NCBI GenBank assembly: GCA_024232355.1 | Contig: JAAEPW010001048.1 | Span: 1-28,078, forward strand | Length of the DNA: 28,078 nt | Origin: Chloroflexota bacterium | GTDB taxonomy: Bacteria; Chloroflexota; Anaerolineae; B4-G1 | Reading direction: 5' to 3' | In this document: positions 7,307 through 17,500 of the stretch, in pieces | Numbering within the stretch: position 1 is the first letter of the stretch | Layout: each line of letters opens with the position of its first letter | The notes under the pieces: generated by a model | Seen by the model: the letters and a program-made list of their open reading frames with translations, nothing else | Told to the model about the DNA's origin: nothing | Databases searched by the model: none | Program-made: the position numbers and the translations under genes

Positions 7307-8341
7307 CTAAAACGTCTTGGCCCTCTCCACAAACATCCGGACTCGTTCCCGACATCCAGTTAGCAAGAGTGTGATTGCCATAAAGAGCGCAATCAGCCCT
7401 GCATATCTGTTCAATTCGATTTCTCCCATCAGCGATCGCCAAGTTGCTGCCCCACAGCGCTCCTGACGAAACTCGAGCCAGATGCCGTGCGTGATACTCG
7501 GCGGGAGAAACATACTGCAACCATTGCTCGTCTGCACCACCGGCGGAATGTTCCAAGAGGCCGCCGTCAATACACGCCGCAGGTCGTCGAGATCGTGCGT
7601 CCGCACGGTGGCCCCGACAATTCGCCGCCCCGGCACGAGTTGGTAAGAGCCGGGCAGAAACACGACCTCCGCTTGTTGGAGTTTGGCCACTGTTGCTCTT
7701 GTACTACCAGGGATGTGGACCTCAAGTTCAAAAAACGTCGCACCCAGCGCGACAAAAAGCTGATGCTCGGACGCCAGATCATCGCCCGCAATCCAGACAC
7801 CGATAAGCGCCTCAGCGCCGTTGCGATGCTCAAAGTGTTCGGGCCGGTCAGTGGGTGAACTGGTGCGCTGCCCAAAAAAAGTATAACGCAATCCATCGGA
7901 TTCGGGAAACGTGAGCAGCCCGCCATCCCAATGGTAGGTTCTCCCCTCCGCATCCAGCCGACCGGCGAGCCGGTCCATATCGGGCGCGTAAAAACCGACG
8001 AACGCCGCGCCATCGCCCGAGGCCAGGTGCCGGACGTACTCGGCCGTCAAAGAGTCGCGGGCCTCAGGCACGGTGATGAGTTCAATCTCGGTCCCGTCTG
8101 CAAACTTGACGTGCTGATTCTGAATGCCGTTCTCGTGCGGCTTGCCCGGTTTTAGAGTGAAACCCAACTCGCGGTATCGCTCGGCAGCATTGTCCAAGTC
8201 CATCACTGCCAGAGGGATGTGATCCAGGCCCAATACCAAGGATGTGTTTGTGTCTTGGGTGTTCTGCAATCGCACAGTCACCGAGACTGCCGCGACCAGC
8301 AAGAGCAAGGCGACAAGTAGTTTGCGGATTCTTGGGTTCAT
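7307..8341 (-). CDS. Membrane-tethered glyoxalase/VOC-like protein
   Basis: A 344-aa protein. Residues 7-23 are a hydrophobic segment behind basic residues (MNPRIRK), a signal anchor. Then LGLDHIPLAVMDLDNAAERYRELGF matches the start of a vicinal-oxygen-chelate (glyoxalase-like, PF13468) module, with a GTEIELITV strand carrying a glutamate. A later THGIWLEF gives a second H/E pair expected in VOC metal sites. A second hydrophobic helix (GLIALFMAITLLLTG, near 318-332) sits close to the C-terminus. VOC proteins perform metal-dependent isomerisation, dioxygenation or ligand binding; no substrate can be assigned. The frame is open to 8428, but ATG 8341 has GAGGA about 5 bases upstream and a clean N-terminus. 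Confidence 0.75.
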   Translation of the reverse strand: MNPRIRKLLVALLLLVAAVSVTVRLQNTQDTNTSLVLGLDHIPLAVMDLDNAAERYRELGFTLKPGKPHENGIQNQHVKFADGTEIELITVPEARDSLTAEYVRHLASGDGAAFVGFYAPDMDRLAGRLDAEGRTYHWDGGLLTFPESDGLRYTFFGQRTSSPTDRPEHFEHRNGAEALIGVWIAGDDLASEHQLFVALGATFFELEVHIPGSTRATVAKLQQAEVVFLPGSYQLVPGRRIVGATVRTHDLDDLRRVLTAASWNIPPVVQTSNGCSMFLPPSITHGIWLEFRQERCGAATWRSLMGEIELNRYAGLIALFMAITLLLTGCRERVRMFVERAKTF

Positions 8342-8461
8342 CAATTCCTCGAAATCAAACGTGGCACGATTCTCGTCTGCCCAACGGACTGGTAAATTGT
8401 AGGCGTAAATCCTCTCACAGTCAAGCATTGGTCAAGAGCACCGTAGCTACAAACAAACCTC

Positions 8462-8504
8462 AAAAAAAATCTGCCCGCGTCCCGTTGAACGGGTGCGGGC
8501 AGAT
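8462..8504 (-). terminator. Intrinsic terminator of the giant-protein gene
   Basis: A perfect 10-bp stem ATCTGCCCGC (8469-8478) with GCGGGCAGAT (8495-8504), extended inside by CCCGTT/AACGGG. On the minus strand it is followed by a run of eight T (8462-8469 as A on plus). This is a textbook rho-independent terminator, located 46 bp after the stop codon of the giant gene at 8551. Confidence 0.9.
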
Positions 8505-8550
8505 CTTGTGCTATCTCTGATCCGTGGGCCAGATTCTAGTACCGGTTTAC

Positions 8551-11500
8551 TCAGTGATTCCTAAGCAAAAGCGGTAGATAAATCATTTCCGCACCCGCGA
8601 CCACGTTATATGGCCCGTACCCACTGACGTTCCCCACCGCATCTCGCGCCTCGATCCGCAAGACGTGGGTTCCTTCGCTCCTGGGATCAAGCACATAGCT
8701 CCAACTGTCCCCATCGCGGATGGCGAGGGTTGAAGTCAGGGTCTTGCTTGGCGTTTCCGTAATCACATAGACGTCGCTGCCACCACTACCATCGCTGACA
8801 TCACCGCCGAGCACCAAAGTGGGGGTAACGGCCGAGAGATATTTTATCCACGTCGTGACCGTCACCACCGGCGGGACGTTGTCCACTATGTAGGTGCGGC
8901 TCAAGGGGACGGTGGAGTAATTATCCGCGCCGTCTATACCACGGAGGCTAAAGGTCTGATCTTGATAGTCCAACTCACCCACTGCTTGCAGGGTATAACT
9001 CCAGTCGCCGGTGGCTGTCGAGCCAGATTTTACCGAGAATTGCTCGCAGTGCGGCTCGTCAGTCTGTTCGATGCATATCTCCACACTGTCGGCCTTTTGA
9101 TCATCCTCCACTTGGCCGGTGAGCAAGATTTCCTCGTTCCCGCCCAACACCGCGCCGACCAACCGATCATTGGCGTCCATATCGAGGGTAATGGTAGGCG
9201 GCTGGATGTCCACCGTTACCGTCACCCGCGTGCCAATGGTCGGCCCGTTGCCAAAGCTGTCTGTCGCCAAAGCTTCCAGGGTGTACCGTTTGCTATTGTC
9301 CGCGTCGCCGACGTTCCACTCACACGACCATTGCCCGTCTTGAGGAGTAGTGTCGTTACAGTCGACCTCCTCATAGCCGCCATAGGGCAACAGACGAGAT
9401 TTCAGGGTGATCGTGGTGACGCCGGAGGGATCGTAGACGGTACCGCGCACGGTGTTGGTAAAGGACTGGATATAGATCAGCGGAGACTCGATATCTACGC
9501 TTTCCGGCGCGGTCTTGTCCACGTCCTGTTGGATCCAGAGCCAGTCAAAGGGGCCGTGGACGCTGTCAGCGACGACGGCCATCACTTCGCCCGATTTGTT
9601 GTAGACGGATGTATCTACCGTGCCGGTGAACTCGACACTGCCAATGACACCAGCTCCCACGTCGCCCAGATCGAGCACCAGCGGGTCACTGGTCAGTTGC
9701 ACTGCTCCTCGTGCCGTCGCTGTGATACGTACGCCTGGTGCGACCTCCGTCCCCTCGTTGGCGTAACGGACGGTATAAGCAACGACCATACCTTCCCCGA
9801 TGAGGCCGAGGTCGGTGTCCATCGGTAGGGCAACGTCCGGTTCGCCATCCAAATCAGCGTCCAACGGTTGGCCCGGCGTCAAGAAGAGCAAGTCGTGCTC
9901 CAGGTAGCCTACCTCGACGCCGATGGGGTCCGCGGTCATATCTACCAACAGATCGGCGTCGGTGAACTGTCCTTCATTGGGGCACAGGCCCGGTGCAAGT
10001 GCGTCCCATTCATAGTACTGCGTGAGGGCATAGGAAGAGGTGGCAATCTGTTCCACCTCCGCCAGGGTATTGACCGCCCACTTGCTGTTGAGGGGATTCT
10101 TCTCCGGCATAGCGGCCCACAGTCGCAGCGCGTCCTCTTCGCTGGCGAGAGCGACCATTTTGACCCTAGTCGTCGTCCCGTTGATGCCTAGCCAACTAAA
10201 GGGTAAGGAGAAATCAGTGTGGATCGGGTGCAGCGTCGAGTCGAGTTGGTAGTATGGTTGGCTGAGGGGACTGTTGGTGTGATCGGTCCAAGCACTGCCG
10301 CTCCACTCCAGTAGTGTAGCCGTATCGGCGTCTTGCACCCAGACCATATAGTCAGCCTCCAGTTGTTGCCCGTCTTGGGTCGGCATCGTGATGACCGCAG
10401 GCGAAGCGTAGGGGTTGTGGGCGACAGTGGCCCCGCCAGGCGCGGTGTCCAGGTAGACAAAGAGATCACCGTCATTGTTCCAGTCTGCGCCGACCCAGGT
10501 CAGACGCAGGGTGTCGGTATTCCACGTGGTGTAGAATTTCTGGGTGCCGGTGAGCGCTTGCCCTGCCTGGACGTAGCGCACCAGTTCGCGGTCTGCGCCG
10601 ATCTGTGTGCAACCGCTCTCCATCCAGCCGCGATAGCCCAGGTCGGCGACGTAATCGCTGGTGGTGGGTACGTCGGTGTAGATGGGGCCGACGGTCTGCC
10701 AGTAGCGGTTACCGTTGGCGTCTTGGCCCACGACGTGCGCATAGTTGACCCGGGCTTCACCGGCCTGCTGCTCGTGACGGCGGTCGGACGGCCCGTGGTA
10801 AGACAGGCTCCCCACTTGATCTATGGGACCGGTCGTCCATCCGGCATAGTAGTGATCCAGGTCGGCACTGCCGCTGGCCGTCCATTCGATCAGCAGCGTG
10901 GGCGATGGGACGTCGCGGATGGTCTGGCCTGGCGCGACGACGGTGTACGCGCCCAGGCTGTCGGTGTAGGCCAGCGTGATGGTGACAAGCTCGGGCCGGG
11001 TCACGTCTACGGTGACGGCACCGGTCTGCTGTGTAGTGCGCCCGGCTACGTCCGTGATGCGGGCGTCGAGGGTGTAGGACTGGCCGTTTGGTTCTTCGTC
11101 CAGGAACCAGGCATAGCGCCAGGTGTTTTCGTCGAGCACGGCGCCATCACCCCACTCGCCGCCTGATTCCCGCACCTGGATAGACGTCACGCCGCCTGTT
11201 TCGGTGTACGGACCAGTGAGGATCAACTGACCGGCCATAAGACGGTGAGCGGTGGTCAGCACAGTTGCGGGCAGGGCGATCTCTGGTGCTTGCGTGTCCA
11301 CATAGATAGTGATCGGGCGCGTGTCGGTCTGCACGTAGCCGTGATGATCGGCAGCGACGGAGAGCAGGGTGTGCACGCCTTCGGTGAGAGCGAGCCAACT
11401 CACTTCCCATATCTCGCCGTTACTGACTCCCGATGCCCAGGTCTCGGTGTAGATGATGCCACCGTCTACAGTGACGGTGAGCGATTCGAGACCGTTCGTT

Positions 11501-14500
11501 CGGTTGGCGTAGGCACCCCCAGCGACACTGATGGGGTCGGCAACCGTCAGCACGGTCCCGTAGGTGGGAGTAAAGACGACCGAGTCGAGCAGACTGGTGG
11601 TAGTGATCGCGCTGACGGTCTCCTCGCTGCAATGGCCGTGGCTGTCACAGGCAGCGATACGAGCAGTGCCGGCAACGTGGCCTGGTTCTAGACAGCCAGT
11701 TTCGATAGCATAGAGTCGCGCCGTGTCGCTGATCCAGGTACGGAACCAATCAGCATCATAATACTGCCGGTCGCCGGGCAGTACAGGGCAGGGGCAGTCC
11801 CAGCCATCTTCCACCAGGTTGAAATCCTCGGCGGTGCAAACGTACTCGGTACGGGCGGTTTGTTCGCCAGCCTGGCCCGCCAGCAAAAAGTCGATCTGGA
11901 CGTCCGGACCGTGCAGGTCGATCTCGCCCTTCCATTGAGACCAGGTGTAGGTATCGTTGTTCCAATTGCCCAGCACGTCGCTGCCGCGCAGGTCGATCTC
12001 GTAAAGGCCCTCTTCCAGATCGCCGGGGACGACGTGGCTCCAGATGGTGCGGGTGATGCCTACGCCGCTCTGGCTCAACGTCGCCGGCTGCCAGTTGAGC
12101 CAGTTTCGCCCCGACACTCCGATATCGTAGAGTTGTTCAACTTCCAAGGCGGACAGTGCGCGGTCAAAAACGACGACCTCGTCTATCAAACCGTCAAAAT
12201 ATTTATCGTCAAGCCGGCGACCGACGTAAATAGGGCCTGTCCCCTTGAAAGAAGCGTGGCCCGTTTCAGCCGCGTCCAACTCACCGTCAACAAAGATAGC
12301 CTGTTCTTGCCGGTCTTTGTCATAACGCCAAACCAGATGGTACCATTGGTCGGGAGAGAGCGTGGTGTTCCCTCCCAGATCATTGGAGTAAAAGCCCATG
12401 TAGGGTTTTTCATTACGGACGATCAAGTGCAGACCCTTACTTGCCTGTCGTTGATCATTGCCCAAAATGGGACGATCACCACTACTAAAATCATCCCCCT
12501 TGATCCAGGCAGCTACCGTAAAGCTATGCTCTCTCAAATTGAGTGCGTCTGCCCCTATCAGAGAAACATGATCATCCACCCCGTCAAAGCGCAGAGCCGT
12601 GCCAAATATACCACTCCCGCCCGCCGTGGGACATGTACCACCTGTGCAAGAGCCGTGATTGGAGCCTGCCGCGTCGCGGAAGGTGGTCGCGCCGGGCATT
12701 TCGTCCAGGTGCAACAGCATGCCCACGTCTGCCGGAGAAAAGGTGGTCGCGATCTCTTGCGGGGTGTAGGCGATTTCCAGTTCCGCCAGCCCCGCAGCGA
12801 CGCTGCCGGGGTCGGTGATGACGCCGGCGATGGTCAGCGATTGGGTGATGGTGGTGGTGGATGGGCCGGTGGTGGAGATCGTCGCTACCGGCGCGGCGTT
12901 GTCTACGCGGAGGATGATGTTCAGGGATGCATCAGTTTGGTTATCCACGTTGTCAGTGGCGCGGACGCTAAAGTTGTACTCGCCGCTGGGGTCGCTCATC
13001 ATCTCGCTGTTGTTGTTGATGGCGGGGAGGTGATAGTCGAGGTTCCAAGCCCAGTTGTTTCCGCCCAGAGAGGTGAGAGTGGCCGTCTGCCAGCCATAGC
13101 CTGCGACCTCGTCTGCTCCTTCCAACAGCACCTGGACCGAGCGAACACCACTGCCCGAATCGCCGTCGAGTTCGAGCAGATCCTGAACCGTACCGTAAAG
13201 GAAAACGGTCCAGCGTCCGTCGGCGCGGTCTGTGGCGGTGACGATGGCGTTGTTGGTGATGGGAGTGCTGATGTCCGGCGCGTATGCGTCCACGATGACG
13301 GTGAGGTCGCTCGCCTCGGTATATGTGTGACCGACCACGTCGGTGGCGCGGGTACGGAAGACGTGTGTGCCGGCGCTGGCGGGCACTGACCACGCGTACG
13401 CCCAAGACTCGGCGCCGGTGGCCGGTTCCCAGGTCCCGCCGTCGATGCGGACCTCGACGGACCCGATGTTGGATGTGGGGTCCTGGGCAACGCCGCCGAT
13501 GATGAGGGTCTCGCCGGTCCCTTGAACGTACTGGCCGTCCGAAAGCGAGGTGATGGTGGAGGTGGTGGGGTCGTCGGCGTCGATGGTCACAGGCACGACC
13601 TCGCTCAGGTTGATGGTGCCGCCGCCGTAATAGATCGAGTATTCGAGCGAACCGACGAAATCAGCGGAGGAGTCATTGATCGAGCGTGTAAAGTCCCCTT
13701 GATCTTGAGGGGTAACCGTCCATACTTCCAAATCATCCGGGCCATTACAGCCGAGATGCCAATCACACTCGAAAATCCTAATGGTCTTTGGCTCACAAAA
13801 CTCGGCCAGGCCATTTAGCGAATAATTGGTCCCGTCGGTAATGCCGGTCTCGAACCAATTCCACGTCCGGTTGTAGCCCGGTGTATCTGGGTCTTCCATA
13901 CTGATCGAGACCTCGGATCCGGGGTCAAAGTGATCGTCCGGCCCTGGATCTACCGTGTCGTTTTCTGTGGTGCAGTACAGATTATCAAAGCGGATGTTGG
14001 CGCAGGCGGGATTTCCGGCCAACTGGGAATCCATCTGGTTCGTGACGTCGAGCCGCTGCGAGGACAGGCCCGCGCCGATATTCAAGTTGGTAGAGACGGT
14101 GATGGCCTCCCCCATAAAGAGCGTATAGTCTTGGGCAATGTCGTTCCCGCCCAGCTCTGTCGGGAAATCCACGGTCAGTTCGCCGATCGAGTAGAGGGGG
14201 ATGGTCAAGTTGTTATGCACAGCGGCGACGTAGGGCACAGTGGAGCCTGCCGCCACAATGCCGTCCTCGTCGTCGACGGCGGCATAGATGGCGATGGGGC
14301 TGGGGTTAGCGACGCGGGGGTGCAGCATGTATGCGTCTGGGTCGCCCTCGTGCAGCGTCTTTTCGGTCAGGTCGCTCATGCCGTCGGCGTCGGTGTCGGG
14401 ATTGAGCGGGTCGGACGTGACCCAACCGGACGTGACAGTGTGAACGGGCAGAGAACCAAAGTCAAAGGCCCAGCCGTTCACCTCGACGTCGTCGCTCAGG

Positions 14501-17500
14501 CCGTCCTTGTCGGTGTCGGTGCGAGCCGGGTCGGTACCCAAGCGGATCTCTTCAGCGTCAGAGAGGCCATCACCGTCGGTGTCCTCCAGGCTGGGCGAGA
14601 TATCGCTGCCGGCCTGGCGCAGTTGCAGTTCGTAGGCATCGGAAAAGCCGTCGCCGTCGGCGTCCCATGTGCTGTCGTCAGGGTCGTTGCCGGCGTAGAG
14701 AAGAGGACGCAAACCATCACCGTCGGCATCCACCAGGGGGTAAAAGTCCGGGTCCCAACTCAGGCGGTAGCCGTCGATGTCGGCGGGCGTCAGGCTGTAG
14801 AATGCATCCAGGGTGGCGGGAAAGACATCATAGACAATGCCGGCGTCCGAATAGGCCGTTCCCTCCAGCGTCCGGCGCCAGCAGGCATAGACCACGGCCC
14901 CGGCGTATTCCATGACGGGAACAGAATAGCTGGTCTTGAACAAGACGGGCAAGGAACTGTTGATACCGGCCTCGAGCGAGATGCGATCTTTTAGTTCGAC
15001 GTCTTGGCTCAACTCGCCATGGTACGTGTTCAAATCAACAGCAATGTCTCCAAGCGGCATATATCCATCAAATCGTGTATTCCAATCAGTAATTTCGCCG
15101 CTCGTGATTTGTGGAAAAGTATTGCTTTGAGGGACGAGTTCGTTGGGATCTGCCTCAGAGGGCACGCCTATATCCAGCGCGTATTTGAAGGCGGCCGAGT
15201 CAAAATAGTCACTATCAAAGTAATCGTCCAAACAGAAAGCAAAAGTTTCATAGTGCCCCAACTTGAGTGGTTTTGTGTCCAGGCTCGTATTCACGCGCAT
15301 AGCGACCTTGACCTCGTTGCCGGCCGAAAAACCCCGTTCTGGGTCAGATAGCAGCCCGTCTTTGGGTGGCAGCGGTTGGACGTCCACCGACACATCCACC
15401 ATCGGGTAGGCGTCGTAGAACAGTTCGGCCAAGCGCTGTGTGATCCATTCGGTGAGGCTAAACCCTACCAAAGCACCAAATCCCTCAATGAGGCCAATCA
15501 CCAAGGCCACGATAGCGCCAACGATCAACCCAATACCGACCGTGCTGAGGGCGGCGATGACGACCACCAGGAGGAACATCAAGACAGCCAATATCGTCGT
15601 AGCGATGGTTTGAGCCAACAGCATGTTAAGGGGGATGCTGCCGGGCATCACGCCGGACATCATCAAGATAACCGCCTGGACGATAAAGACGATCCAGATG
15701 ACGGCTACCTCAAAGATGATGCTGACCAAGTTTGCCCACAATGTGAATGTAGTGATGGCTCCGTGAATGGCTACCAAAAGTTTGATCACCGGCACGATGA
15801 ACTTGAACACGATCTTGACCACCTTGACCATGTCCTGTATCCATTGGATCTGATACACCTGCTCGAAAAAGGCGATAATGCCCTTGACGGAATCGACGAG
15901 AATGCCCAGCCTGTACAAAATATACACCTCGGCGACGACCAGGATAATCACGACAACCACCAAAATGAGCACAACAAGACCTGCGACGCTGAGGAGTACG
16001 CCGGCGTGCCAACCCTCCTTGCCAAAGGCCCATTTAAGATATTTGACTATTTCCAAGTTTTTCGCCAAATCCTTGATTTTCCCCATCGCACTCTTATATT
16101 GCTTGAGCACGCCCAGTATCTTGAAGAATTGATCGTCATCAGAAAAGAGAAAGGTAGCCTCTTTGCCCAACTTTGGCAATATGGCATTGACAATCTCTGT
16201 AATCACTTTTTTGGTAATGAACTTGCTGGCCTCTCCTCCCAGCGTGCCGAACACCTTGATAGTCGTTCTCGAATCGTCAAAGGCGAACGCATTGGTCAGC
16301 GGGACATCGCCCAGTTGGACGAGACTGTCCACACCCTCGTAAAGGCCGAGATAGAGCAATTGGGTGAAATACATCATACCGGCGGCTATATCAGAGTCCT
16401 CTTCCTCGCTATAGGGATAACGGTGTTCCAACTCTTCCCAGTACTCGTCGATGGGGCAGCCCTCCCATCCGGCGCGGAAGCGATAAGGCGACCAGCGGAC
16501 GCCGGCCATAGTGGTCACACGTACACCGCTGTCGCCGCTGGAAGCCAAGTTTATGATGATCTGCCTGCTGTCCCACGAGATGATATCGCCGCGACCCTCA
16601 AAGTCCAGATTAACGGCGCGGGCGCGTTCCTCGCGGGCAAGCATTAGTGTAGGCGTGATGGGATCGGATTCCGACCAGTAGGGCGTAAAAGTGGATTCCA
16701 ACAATGCTTTGGTATCCGTCATGGCGATGGTAATCAACGCCTCATCCAGGTGCTCATAGCTGTGCAGTTCGACGCTCAAAGTGTCCGTAATGCCCCAACG
16801 CTCCTCCTCACTGACGGCGCCGTTGGTGGCGTGGTTAAAGCGGCGATAGAGTTCGCCGGTGGTGATGTCGCGCTGTCCGTCGCCGTCGATATCCCGCGCG
16901 GCCAGAAAAGTATAATCAAAGGCACTGGCGAGGGCGAATAACGCACCGTCATCGTCGGGATAGGCATCCAATGCCGGGTCCTCGTAGACAAGGGCCACGT
17001 CCACGCCGTGATCTTCGCGCACTTGCAAGCCGCTTAGTTTCCAATCATCGTAATAGGTGTGGATGACCTGTTTTTCGTTCCAGGTCTCGTAATTCTTGCA
17101 GATGCCATCCTCGTATCCGTTTTCGGCGCAGCGATCGACCAGCGCCTGCAACACCCAGACCACGCGCACCTGCTGAGCATTGCCCCAAGAAATCTCCGGA
17201 CGGTAGAGCATTTTGGCATAAAAGGCTACGTGAGATTTGGCCCGGCCCTCGTCATCGTAATCGGTGACCAGGTTCAGGGGCACATAGACGGCCTTGTCGG
17301 AGCCACCTCGGTTCATATCGGTCACAAATATGCCGTAATGGTCCAGTTCCTCCTGGGGCGGCAGGTTAGTCTGGCTGCCACTGATGCGGATTTCCAGCAT
17401 GGGGATCAGCTTCATATCACCATAGTCGTCGCGAGCAAGGGCGGTGTTTGGGTCCACGTCGTAAAAGGTTTTATCGTCGGCGTCCTGCATCTGGGCCTGG

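Noticed and set aside
11860..13389. 509-aa open frame on the plus strand
   Set aside because: It is antisense to the giant gene, whose minus-strand frame has clear domains throughout. Long antisense frames here (also 15376-16647 and 21222-22700) come from GC-rich codon use; their translations show no motif.
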